NCBI GenBank assembly: GCA_021464415.1
Contig: CM038467.1
Span: forward strand, 23,778,011 to 23,842,010
Length of the DNA stretch: 64,000 nt
Direction of reading: 5' to 3'
Source: Lonicera japonica
Taxonomy: Eukaryota > Streptophyta > Magnoliopsida > Dipsacales > Caprifoliaceae
This document shows positions 39,801-50,562 of the stretch, piece after piece (position 1 is the first letter of the stretch; every line of letters starts with the position of its first letter). Made by a program: the position numbers and the translations under genes. The notes under the pieces were generated by a model. It was not told the origin of the DNA, searched no databases, and worked only from the letters and a program-made list of their open reading frames with translations.

Positions 39801-40828
39801 TGATATTTACTTCGCCTTTGCCGACCACGTCGCATGGCTGATCATTACCAAGATACACCTTTCCATAGTTTCCTGGTTCGTAACTTGAGAAGAATTCTCT
39901 GCTTGAGGTGGCGTGAAAGGATGCTCCAGAATCTAACACCCATGACTCCGTCTTGCTTTCCATAGAGCATATCAATGCATCTTCTAGCTGTTCTGTAATA
40001 ACGTTTGCTTCAGTCTGCCTTTCTGGAGCCTTTTCTGCTGCTCGACACTGATTTTTGTAGTGTCCAGTTTTACCACAATTCCAACACTCAATAACCTTTT
40101 GATTATTTTGGTTTTGAGATCTGTTGAAATTCTTTAGAGCCCTTGACTTTGACCGGCCGTTCCTCGATCTGTTTATGTTGCCTCCATTTTCTCTTGTTGA
40201 ATTTATGCCTCTTGATTCAATATTTAAGGCTGAGCCGGAGGTGGACGGTTCACCAGAATCTCTTCGGCGAATCTCCTCGTTCAGAATCAAATCTCTGATG
40301 TCGGTATATTTGAGCTTTTCTTTTCCGGTAGAATTGCTCACTGACGTTCTCATAGCCTCCCAGCTATTCGGTAGCGAGGCTAAAATTATCAAGGCTTGGG
40401 CTTCATCGTCGAACTTAATTTTGACAGTAAACAACTGGCTGATGATGGTGTTGAAATTATTCAAGTGTTCTGCCGCTGAAGAATTTTCTGCCATCTTCAG
40501 ATTAAATAATTTCTTCATCAAATGCACTTTGTTGTTTGTCGATGGCTTTTGATACATGCCAGATTAACACTGACATCATGTCAGCAGTAGTCTTCGCATT
40601 TGCGACGTTAAATGCCACAGTTCTTAATAATGACAAACGAATGACTCCTAACACTTGCCTGTCAAGTAGTGCCCATTCGTCATCTTTCATATCTTCCGGT
40701 TTGGTGCCAAGTAGAGGAAGATGCAGCTTCTTCCCGTACAAATAATCTTCAATTTGCATTCGCCAGAAACCGAAATCTTCGCCGTCGAATTTTTCAATTC
40801 CTTTTCCTTCTTCTGCCATAACTCCCAC
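36889..40828 (-). pseudogene. Copia 1 gag-pol polyprotein, broken
   Basis: Reading starts at 40828 (MGVMAEEGKGIEKFDGEDFG) and resembles the Tnt1-94/Tork type. A frameshift near 40550 moves it to the frame 40557-38812, which holds the zinc knuckle CWNCGKTGHYKNQC, protease WVLDSGASFHAT, integrase zinc site (HQRLGH...CESC) and catalytic D-D-E motifs (HTDVWGP, RSDNGGEY, NGVVERMNRTL). A TAG at 38811-38809 interrupts just before KCTFLGYG. The frame then continues through RT (LDVKTAFLHGDLEEEIYM, YVDDM) and RNase H (VDSDFA, STTEVEYVAMTEA) to a TAA at 37173-37171, after which MIWLKGLLAELGF ... NPADMLTKAV completes RNase H. With one frameshift and two stops the copy should not be autonomous. Confidence 0.93.
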
Positions 40829-40840
40829 TAGAACCTGATC

Positions 40841-40851
40841 CTCTGATACCA
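40841..40851 (-). other. Copia 1 primer-binding site
   Basis: TGGTATCAGAG on the minus strand, two bases inside the 5' LTR, complementary to the 3' end of initiator tRNA-Met as in most plant copia elements. Confidence 0.85.
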
Positions 40852-40853
40852 GT

Positions 40854-41491
40854 TATTGAGAACAAACTAGATGTTACTAGTTTCCAAGTAGGATCTTGGG
40901 ATATAAATGACAAAAAAAATTGCACAATAAAATTATTTGGCACAACAATATACCAATCTCACAACACAAGAATTACGTGGTATCGGCAAATTGCCACTAG
41001 TCCACAGAGCGCACCAAATTTACTATATCAAAAGAAAGAGTGGTTTACAAGACTGGTCAGCAGACCTATACACACACTGTGTTTCTCTCAACACTAAAAA
41101 ATAGACACTGCAATTTTTCTCGCCTAGAAAATTGCTTCTATTTTTCTCACTCAACACTCTAAAAATTAGAAACTGCAAAGCTCTCACCTAGACACTTCAC
41201 TTCTAATTTTTCTCTCTACTCACTCTTTTGCTCTCTTCTTAATGTAGAGCTCTTGTTGTTGATGATAAAATGCATACAAGTGCCCCCTATTTATACACCA
41301 ACAAGCATCCACCAATCTTGAAATTTTACATCCTTAGTTGGCATATTTGAAAAAATTTCACCAAACCATTCAAAAAATCAACATTTTCTAGAATGTGTAG
41401 AAAATTGGCCATTTGAATTTTTCTCCCATTCTAGAAAAATATTGAACATTGAATATTTGTTTGATTTTTATTTTTTCTTCATTTTCTAACA
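40854..41491 (-). repeat. Copia 1, 5' LTR (638 bp)
   Basis: Nearly identical to the 3' LTR. Its inner terminus reads ...CTCAATA rather than ...CTCAACA, one of about seven substitutions. Confidence 0.95.
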
Positions 41492-41877
41492 GAACAAACG
41501 AATGAACGAACGAACAGAGAAGGAGAAGCAGCAGCAACGACGAACGACCAGTGTTTTCCTCTGTTCGAATGGTTGTGAGAGACGTCGGAGAGAGGATAAC
41601 AGAGGAGAGACAACGTGGTTGGGAGAGTCGATGGTTGGAGGATAACATAACGAGCTAAGCCTTCTTAACTAAACTCATATATTTGACCTAGCTTTCTACT
41701 CTTCTCAAATAGCATACGTTTTCTCCAAAAAACATGAATAGCTTACGCTATTCATGCTATAGCGTACCACGTCATTAAAACACCCACGCTTTTTGTTCCC
41801 TACGCTATTCTTAGCACGCTACGTAGCGAATGGGAGAAAAATTGCACTATAGTAGCGCACTATGGTATGCTATTCAA

Positions 41878-42430
41878 AATAACTGGAGCAAACGCAGTTA
41901 TGTATTGGACGCCTCATTTCTGTTTTCACACTTGGACAAATGATGTTTCGAGCTATACTTGCAATCATAAAGTGAGCCCATAAGGAGTTAGAAGTCCTCA
42001 CAATCCACCAAAGCTTCATAGAGAAAGCTTTAGCTATATCACACATGCTACGAACACCCAACCCACCTTCTTGAATACGTAGACAACACTTAGCCAATTC
42101 ACCCAATGATATTTAGCCCCGTCTTCACTATCTCCCCATAAGAAGTTAGCGTATATCAAATCAATACGATTTAGAATTGCCTTTGGAGGATCACACGCTG
42201 CTAGATTATAAGTTGGGACTTGGGAGGCTTTGCAACACGTATTTAATAACGGTAATGCGACCGCCATAAGACAACAGCTTTGCTTTCCATACCTCTAATT
42301 TTTTCTCAAACTTCTTCAGTATGTCTGAAAAATATTCAATACGCTTTCTACTATAATAGACAGTGCAGCCCAAATATTTGATTAGCAGTTTCTTCCTTTG
42401 AAATTTCGTAATTTATGCGATTGCCTAACT
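41878..42430 (-). pseudogene. LINE reverse transcriptase C-terminal fragment
   Basis: On the minus strand: KYLGCTVYYSRKRIEYFSDI, KLEVWKAKLLSYGGRITLLN, then DLIYANFLWGDSEDGAKYHW, and after a frameshift CLRIQEGGLGVRSMCDIAKA, FSMKLWWIVRTSNSLWAHFM. This is the stretch following the catalytic core in plant LINE reverse transcriptases. The core with its YADD motif is absent, so the LINE is 5'-truncated near 42430. The next part of the protein is found at 35600 downward, across the insertions. Confidence 0.85.
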
Positions 42431-43477
42431 TCGACCATTGTTAGTATTTTCTCCCACAATAAAACAACTCCTACTCCTACTTATTAATTAATCAAATTCT
42501 TGTTCATAAAAGGGCCATTGAGATTGGTATTTTTTACTTTTAAAAATGTAAAATCAAAATAGACAGAAACCTTTTTAACTTATACCCCACCCATAACAAC
42601 TCATCACCTATATAACTAAATTTATTACATTGTAACCCATACTTAAAATCCCATTCTCTTCAAACTATTCATTAAGATTGCCAGGCCGTTCACACCCATT
42701 CCTCTCTAATTCACTTTAAATTTACTTTTTGTTTTACCCTTCTTACTAACACTATTTCAGGAAAAAAGAAAAAAAAATTAAGCCAAGTGTAAATATATAT
42801 ATATATATATATATTAGGGTATCCCTGTGCCATCCGGTATGATAAAACAAATAAGATTTGATAATGGGATAAAAAAGAGTAACGTTTGATAAATTTAAAT
42901 CGGCAAACATCATTCTGTCTATTTTGAGCATATTGTCTAGCCTAGTCTAACATTTTGAACAACCGACGAGTTAATATATCTTCATACTGAAAACCTAAAA
43001 ATAGACCAAATTAAACCAATTTGTTTTAAATTGTTTAAAGACTGTTTTAATCATATTTTTTTTCTTATTTTAATATTAGCAAAATAATTTTTTAAATAAT
43101 TAAACTCAACTTCATATGCGAAAATAATCCAACCACATATGTCCGTATCATTTGAAAATAGTTCATAAATTGGATTAATGTACCGTCAACACTCCTAAAA
43201 ACAACAGACTAAATCTTATTTAACTGGTATTGATTAGTGCATTTTTAATATTAAAGTTTTGGAGACAGTTTTGAATTTTTTATTTTATGGCAATTTTAAT
43301 GTAGACAAAACATTGGTTTGTTAGAGTTTATTATGTATATACTATTAGCATAAGTATTTTAATTTTGATTTGACATCATAATGTATGTATAAAACTCATT
43401 TAAGAGTTAAAATCTAATGCAAACCATAATACGTGTATTTTGAACTATTAGATTCTTACACTTTTTGAAAAAAGTTT
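42431..43477. other. AT-rich intergenic DNA
   Basis: No gene seen; a (TA)n run lies at 42795-42814. Confidence 0.4.
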
Positions 43478-43592
43478 GTTTTATAATATAGATATCTATA
43501 TATTTGAAACAGTATGTTTTATAATATAGATATCTATATATTTGAAACAGTAAATGTTTTATAATATAGATATCTATATATTTGAAACAGTA
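43478..43592. repeat. 37-bp tandem repeat, three copies
   Basis: Units at 43478-43514, 43516-43552 and 43556-43592 begin GTTTTATAATATAGATATCT and end TTGAAACAGTA. Each contains the palindrome TATAGATATCTATA. Confidence 0.95.
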
Positions 43593-43767
43593 AATGTGAT
43601 ATTCCGAGTTTAAACAAGGTTTTAGTACGACTATAAACAATATATACATTAATCAATTTTCATCATCAATATTACAAAGCATGTAATATTTCAAATAATA
43701 CTTCTTTAACACCGTTCTTCTCGAAAGTCATCAAGGAACCATGAGCTGTGATTTGAAAGTTAGCATA

Positions 43768-43793
43768 CCCCCCCCCCCCCCCCCCCCCCCCCC
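43768..43793. repeat. Poly-C tract (26 C)
   Basis: An uninterrupted run of C, striking in AT-rich DNA. A second run of 17 C followed by 13 A is at 45498-45527. The exact lengths may be sequencing artefacts. Confidence 0.85.
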
Positions 43794-44191
43794 AACCCAA
43801 ACAACACACGCCCAAAAAACCCAAAACACCTGAAATCAAATAAAAATGGCACACCACATCAGCACACCAATAAGTAAACTTGTAAGAGCAGCTTTTTCAA
43901 AAAAAAAAAAAAAATCCTATTCTCTTTAAACTCGTCAACTTTTAAAATATCAGAGTTCTAAAAAAAAAAAAAAAACTTGAAAGTCAAGTAGCAGACACAG
44001 AATTTCACAACTCATGCTTGGGGACGGGATTGACCTTTTGGAAACTTATTCCTATTCATATCTCCCCAAAAGTGCAAGAATTTCAACACCCTTTTTCTCT
44101 TCCTTTAATACCTACTTGGCTCCTCGGATTTCCCTCAAATATCGATCGAACCCCAAAAAATTGAGAAAAAATCAAAACAGAAAATAAAAAT

Positions 44192-47100
44192 TCAAAACCA
44201 CTCCCCCGTCAGATTAAAGAGCTTGTCATTCCCAAGTAAGAGATCATGTAAATCAAGGTTCCAGATCAGACTCGGACATGTGCATTCTCTAGAAAATTTT
44301 GAGGATGGCTTCAAGTTTGGGTACTGCACAAAATACAAGAATTTGCGGTCTTAAAAGATTATTTTGAAATACATAAAATAGCATTAAACATAACGAGTTG
44401 GCATACGCAAACCTTCCCAAAATCAAAGTTCTTTGTGTTTTCAAGCAAGTAAATTACCTTACTACGGAAAGCATTGATTTCCTCCTCCGTAAGGCCTTCA
44501 TCCTCACCAAAATTCTCCTCCCACGGCCACCCCAACGAACGCAGAAAAGAAACCTCTTCCTCCTCAGGGTAAAGAATCACTTCAAACCTCGAATGATTCA
44601 TTCCGTTCAAATATTTCTTAGACCCATCACAATCATCACCACTGTGGGTCCCGTCACTCAACTGGGCCCCACCAGACCTATCCGGAACCAGGTCATCCCT
44701 ATCGTGAGTAGGAATAGCACACTCGGAAGCAGCTTCCGTTTGCTTGTCCAATACAGAAGGTGAAACCACAGGGCTAGGATCAGGTGTGGCAGAAGACGAA
44801 TTCGTTGTAGATTTCTTCCGCATAAGGTTGAAGAAATCATGCCGGCTCTGAGCCTGAGGTGTGGGCCTCTTCTCCAATACCATCAGTGCGGGTTTGCGGT
44901 CCGCTTTGGCAATGACTGGATTGCTGCCCGGGCTCCTCAAGGGGGCAGTTCCAACCACTGATGGAGCAATAATGCGAGGGCTGTCTGCTGATTTGGTAGC
45001 ATTTGTTGGGCTTGAGCTATTATTATCCTTTGGAGCAGGGGAGATACCATTCCTCTCTCGAGCTGGTTTGAGGATGTGGAGCTTTCCTATACTAGATGTT
45101 TTTGAAACATCCGGCTTCAGGGCCCCAGCTCGGGGAGAGTGATTAATGTGGTGGGGAGACGGTATCTGATGCTGTTGCGGTCCGACCTTTGGTTTTGATT
45201 TGTCAGATGTATTTAACACCTGTGAAACAAAGATCAACTATTAGCAACAAATGAGATGAAAACAGTATATTGTGTGTTCAAAAATCAACTATTAGCAACA
45301 AATGAGATGAAAACAGTATATTGTGTGTTCAAAGATAGTTTACTAATACTAAGAAATAGCCTGCAATGCTTATAGACCTTGGGTGAGTTTGACTGCACTT
45401 TTTTGCATCACAGAAACTAGCCAAGATTCTAATTTTTTTATCTTGAGTGTCATTTGCTTACATTAGTCAAATTTTCAATACTTTTCAAGGAATTCCACCC
45501 CCCCCCCCCCCCCCAAAAAAAAAAAAACACCATGTTTGTGCTCTTGATGGAACTTTTTTTTTATGTCACAAAATTCCGTTATTTTCCAATCCAAAGTGGG
45601 CTTGGTGCTTGTTTCAACTTTTTGGGCTTTTTTCCTAAAATCTGGGTAATTTCACATTCAAAAAAGTTTGAAACGTAAGTCTTTGATCCCAACCAATTCC
45701 TCACACGTATTATGAAACCTTACCGCTTTAGAATTCCTAAAAAGCAAAAAAAAAATCAAAGAAACATAACATAAATCATTAACTAGAACGAAGAGGAAAG
45801 GGGGGCAGGGGGGGTTGTAGAAAAATAATGCAATCACATCAACGGATCCCCATTATCAATGATAATAATATATGAATTCATGGTCTGTAATCTCCTATGT
45901 TCATGTTGGAAACAAAAAAAACAACTGATCTCAAAGGGAAAATTGCACAAAATGGAAATATACAAAGAACGGTCGGTAGCAAATGAAATTCAACCGCTAC
46001 CGGTGCATCTTTCAATGTTCTGCACAGCATATAAACAAAATTTAAATAGCACGAACCCAATACAGAATTGATTAATTCACCAGTTTATACGGGGTCCTAT
46101 AATAAATGCATGTACCCAAAACTACATATTGGAAGAATATCAGATATCGTCTTAAGTCTCACAGTCAAAATATAAAAACCTTAACTATGTAGCACACTAA
46201 CATTACCCACATTATAAACGCATGTAATTGATCTGTCCGGTGCAAATAACTTGATTGTTGAGCATTCAGTATCATGTACAGCGTATATACTTTCAAGGCA
46301 TGGATCTTCACATGAGCTTGTTATTTTTTGCTGTGATCTATATATATATATTACTTTCATTTTTGAGTTTCTGAGTTTTTGTAGTCCCATTATCTATGCA
46401 GAATGGTATATATTAGTCTCTACAGAAACAAAATTGTGTTTTATTTTATGCATTCAGCTCACTTGCAAGTACATTGGTTGAAGATTACTCTAAGTTCTTC
46501 TTCGTGTTTTATTTTACTTGAACTTCAGCTGTTAACAAGATTGATACTAAAAATTGATTCTACTTGTATGTTGATGTGGTAAAGATTTTTCACTACTGCC
46601 TATAAATTAAACGAACAACTAAGGAGAGGACAGAACCAATTTATAAAAATTTACAAAAAGAAATTATTTAGAAAGCTCAAGAAAGAAAGAGCCAACTCCA
46701 AAGGTGACCCTCCAGCCAACAAGCAGGCAAAAATAACAACAAAAAAATGGCTTTAGCTCAACGTGACCTCCAAAATGAAGAAACAATAAAAAAAAAAAAG
46801 ATATAGACTTAACACTCCAACATGGACCTCTTCACAAAATGTCAATACATCTATTTGATATAAGAAGACGACTAAAAGTAAATGTAGATATATGAAACAA
46901 AGCTTTAGCCGTTCGAAACCAAAGGAAACGAAGTCCAAACACAAAGCTAAGCCTTTCAATTCGCTTATCACTAAGAATCAATATTGGACCTCCAAGTTAG
47001 AGTTAATATTCATTTAGACTCAATATCGGTTCATTGACATAATATATATGAATTAAAATTAAAATGAGTTTGAAGCAGGCAAAGATGTGAAATAGAGAAT

Positions 47101-50100
47101 TGGAAAATAATTAACTAAAAGTTGTTTTATGATAGTAAAATTTCACAAATATAGTTTTAAAATATCGAATTGGAACGTGTAGGGCATTTAATGAAACTAA
47201 CTAAACAAGCACAACCCACTGACTAGTGGAACAAAGGCAGAGGGATATATATATACACACACATTTAAGAATGATGGAACATAATCTATTGAAAGGATAG
47301 TGCATAGAGAAAGTCCACCGCAACAAAATATGTTTTCCTGTTGCCCCATAGATTCTCTCCAAATTTGCAACAAAGCCAAAATAAAAAGGTTTTAAAATTT
47401 TAAAAAAAAAATGGATGGAAATGTCTACAAGTTTGAAATAAACTACAAGTTACTGATCAAAATAAATGAAATGATATTAAAAAAAATCGATTTCTTTTAT
47501 GTTCTCTATATTATCTTCTTACATTATCTGTGTTTCTTCTAAAGCAAGTGCATGAACCATTCTAATTTACAATTATGTCTAATATCACAGGCATTAATTA
47601 AGGCAGAGGAAGCACATATCACAAGATCAAGCACCAAGTGCAAAGGCTTGAGCTTTGCATTTAATGCAAAGACTTGCTATATTGAAACTCGACAATAAAA
47701 TAAGTTATGAGAATGTTGAGATGGATGAGTGGCAAGACTAGGAAAGATAAGATCAGGAATGTTACCATCAGAGAGGGAGTTGGGGTGGCACCTATTACAG
47801 AAAAGATGGTTGAATCTCGACTTAGATGGTTTGGGCATGTATGGAGGAGACCTGCAGATGCCATGGTTAGGAGAGTTGATCATATGGAGGGAAGCCTAGT
47901 TGTTAGAGGCAGAGGAAGACCTAGAAAAACTATAGGTGAAACTATTAAGAAGGATTTAGAGGCGAATGGTTTCACTAGAGATATGATTCACGACAGACCA
48001 CTATGGCGTCGTTTGATCCATGTAGCCGACCCCACCTAGTGGGATAAAGGCTTGTTGTTGTTGTTGTTGTATTGTTTTTCCTCTCATATCCTTTTGGGGG
48101 AAGTAAGGACTGAGTTCCATGTCATTGTATACTTATAACTTATAGCTACAAGGCATAAATGGTCATTTTGATTGTCAAAACATTAATAAACGAATGCATT
48201 TCAAGTGATCTAAAGTACAATTCAAGTGATATGAAGTACCATTCAAAGGAAGTATGACCTATGTCACAATGTATTGCCTTGTATGCACATAAGTGTAGAG
48301 ATACACTCAGCATAGGAACTTGGAATTAAATGCTGGTCTAATGATAAATCTCAAGGAATGGTGAAAAGGAATCACATGAAAATTAATAGTTTACTTATTG
48401 ACTTCCAAAATTAAATGATATAGTCCTAATAATAACGAATTAACCAACTCACATACACCACATAACCCTAGATATGCCCGTCATTAAGACTGACAATGGT
48501 CTCATCATCATCTGGCTAATGTGAAACTATCTTTGGCAGATACATCTTAACTCACGGGCCTAACCAATTCTACAATAGAGAAAGTTGCATCTAAATATCA
48601 CAACTAAATACAGCCAAGGTATCTATACTATTATATCAAGCAGGACAGATTTCAACCTTCTTGAGATGCATGCTGTTATACTTCTGGTTTCCAATTTAGA
48701 TCCTGCGATTGTTTTATGAAAAATACCCTTGCAACAGGATTCGGACCCTCCCTACTAAGTAGTCTAGGCTCGTGCTTAACCACTAAGCCATATATTATTT
48801 TTGTTACACTACCTTCTTCAAAATGTATACATGCGATTCGCACATCACATGTGCAAGGTGGTCTAGTTACTATTATGTAGAAACCTGAAAAGACTTCTAA
48901 AAACGATCCAAAGAGACGTGAACGGGGAAATCTATTAAGTAGAGACTAAGTAGTTACAAAGCATAAGTACAAAAAAAAAGGGCAACAGCTCTTACCAAAG
49001 CTTTAGGTACAGAAGGGGTCACAGGAATTAATTGCCTGGATTGCCTAAGAGCAAGTTCTTCAAGCCTCTGAGTTCCAACAGCCAACTACAATAGCAAAAA
49101 GATAGCATATAAGCATAAATACATTTTATAAAGTATGTGCCACAAAAACAAGAGAGTAACAAAGCTACCTGAGGTGCAGTCTGTACACGAGAAGGACCCT
49201 GAGCCAATGTTTCAGCCATATTAAGACCAGTAGTCGGGCTTGAGGCCACAGAAGCCAGAGCCGGAGCCGGAGCCGTGCTTGAAGCCACAGAAGCCAAAGA
49301 TGAAGCTGAAGTTGCAATAAGTGAGGCACTAGCGCCATTGCTACCAACTATCACAGGCACCTCTGCCAGGGCCGAGGTCCACCCATCACCGCCAATCACA
49401 GCTGAAGAACCAATGGGTAAGCTTTGAATCGTTGAACTCAATACAGGAGAAGGGACTCTCTTTGTTTCAGGATCCACTTGTCTCTCTTCAGCACCAAGTG
49501 AGGGAAAATCCCTTTCGAAAGAAGCCTTGTGTACACTTCTAACTACCGAATTGCCATTACTATGATTGTTTTTGTTGGCATTGATAGAGTCGGCCGCTAC
49601 TCTTCTGGGCCATGGCTCACCACGTTTTGCAGAAATCGAGGACTGCGAACGTCTTAACCTGTCCTTCTCAAACCTACTTGGTAAAATGTTCCCCAAGGGA
49701 TCAGAATAGTCCCTATGCCTATAGTCACTAAAAACTGACTTTTCTTTGTCTCGATACTCGTATATTTCCTTATCCCAGTCCCTATCACGTTGGCTTCTAA
49801 CAAAACTACTGTAAGACCGTGAGTGAGCAGAACCGTTTCTACTAGAATTCCGACGCAAATATGACGAAGTGGTCCGATCAGAACCAGGCAAACGTACTGA
49901 ACTTTGATCATTCACCGATGACTTATTTCTTGCAGGCTTTGATACACCATTATCATCTATCACCATTTAAAAAAAAAAAAGCAATCATAAGAACTATTTT
50001 AGTGTTAGTGCAACTTAGGTTTTTTGGGTTGTTTTTTTTTTTCTTCAATCATAAATTGCTAAATTCGCATATAAACTACGATAGCTTTGTCAATCCAAAC

Positions 50101-50562
50101 TTTTTTTTGAGCAACTGCACCTAGAAGGATTCAAACACGGTATCTCCCGCTAAATAGAGGATCGTCCCTCACAGGGACCTAGCGAACCTGGGCCAACCCC
50201 ATAGGGTCAAGCCAAACTTTTTTTTCATGTCGGTGTTTTTTCTTTCTTGGAATCTTGAACTGGCAAATTCGCACATAAACTATGAATCACGGATTGCCAA
50301 TTCCTTTGCTAAACTCCAAATTTATATGTATAATTACCAATTTCAAACCTAACTAGAATTCAAGTTGGGGAAAATATCATCATCATTCATATAAAACAAG
50401 CAAGATAGATGTCAAATAAATACCCGACTGCTATAAAACAAGCAACATAGATGTCAAATAAATACCTGACTGCGATGAAGATGGCGCATTAGTCCCACCA
50501 CCGATTCCACTTCCACTGTTCTTTAGCCATCCTGGTACTAATGTGCGCTCACTTCTTTCCAT
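44192..50562 (-). CDS. Plant-specific 'mediator subunit 1-like' nuclear protein
   Basis: Five exons (minus strand): 50562-50466, 49956-49169, 49085-48996, 45219-44458 and 44323-44192, giving 622 aa. It starts MERSERTLVPGWLKNSGSG. Exon 2 is Arg/Ser/Asp-rich with SFERDFPSLGAEERQ and IGGDGWTSALAEVPVIVGSN; exon 3 is LAVGTQRLEELALRQSRQLI; exon 4 has SRHDFFNLMRKKS and ends LYPEEEEVSFLRSLGWPWEE, GEDEGLTEEEINAF. These blocks match a conserved, largely disordered plant family that databases often label 'mediator of RNA polymerase II transcription subunit 1-like'; its real function is not settled. No membrane segment. Intron 3 is 3.8 kb and intron 1 about 0.5 kb, both with transposon insertions. Exon 5 begins YPNLKPSSKF as in relatives but then diverges (SRECTCPSLIWNLDL...), so the tail may be shifted in frame. 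Confidence 0.88.
45233..45333. repeat. 51-bp tandem duplication in intron 3
   Basis: ATCAACTATTAGCAACAAAT through TGTGTTCAAA is present twice, starting at 45233 and 45284, almost without difference, just upstream of the exon 4 acceptor region. Confidence 0.95.
47690..48075 (+). pseudogene. RTE-type LINE 3' end inside intron 3
   Basis: The open frame 47707-48039 reads MRMLRWMSGKTRKDKIRNVT, APITEKMVESRLRWFGHVWR, VRGRGRPRKT, DRPLWRRLIHVADPT*. This is the C-terminal end of plant RTE-clade LINE proteins. It is followed by GTGGGATAAAGGCTTGTTG and a (TTG)n tail, the usual RTE 3' end. All upstream endonuclease and RT parts are missing (5' truncation). It lies in reverse orientation to the host gene. 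Confidence 0.88.
48700..48800 (-). mobile_element. tRNA-derived SINE in intron 3
   Basis: Minus strand: A box TGGCTTAGTGG (48790-48780) and B box GGTCCGAATCC (48747-48737) at tRNA-like spacing. It does not fold as a complete tRNA, so it is called a SINE head. Ends are approximate. Confidence 0.6.
50095..50225 (-). mobile_element. SINE with 14-bp target duplication in intron 1
   Basis: Perfect direct repeats CCAAACTTTTTTTT at 50095-50108 and 50212-50225 enclose a 103-bp body. Minus strand: TGGGGTTGGCCCAGG near the 5' end, B box TGTTTGAATCC at about 50138-50128, and an A-run at the 3' end. Size, Pol III box and target duplication fit a plant SINE. Confidence 0.7.

Larger units (their letters stand above)
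36175..41491 (-). mobile_element. Ty1/copia LTR retrotransposon 1 (degenerate)
   Basis: A 5.3-kb element on the minus strand with paired LTRs, a 5-bp target duplication GAACA at 36170-36174 and 41492-41496, a primer-binding site TGGTATCAGAG next to the 5' LTR and a purine-rich tract (AAATGGGAGAT) next to the 3' LTR. The domain order gag-protease-integrase-RT-RNase H is the Ty1/copia order. The LTRs differ at seven sites and one indel over 638 bp by my count, a fairly recent insertion. Coding is broken in three places. Confidence 0.95.
35610..41877. mobile_element. Sequence with TAGCG-rich ends splitting the LINE (hosts copia element 1)
   Basis: Between the two LINE halves lie short flanks outside the copia element: 35610-36169 and 41497-41877. 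Their outer parts share an inverted, repetitive motif: AATAGCGATAGCGTGAGTAA, CGTAGCGTATAGC on the left; TACGCTATTC, CTACGTAGCG, TAGCGCACTATGG and GCTATT on the right. The inner parts hold a 29-bp tandem repeat, CAGCCAACAAACAAAAC-type repeats and GAACGAACGAACAG runs. This looks like a non-autonomous DNA transposon of about 0.95 kb (hAT or MULE type, inferred from repetitive subterminal motifs) that entered the LINE. A clean target duplication was not found. Confidence 0.5.

Noticed and set aside
48700..48800. Functional tRNA gene
   Set aside because: A and B boxes are present but no complete cloverleaf with an anticodon arm is seen; a SINE head fits better.
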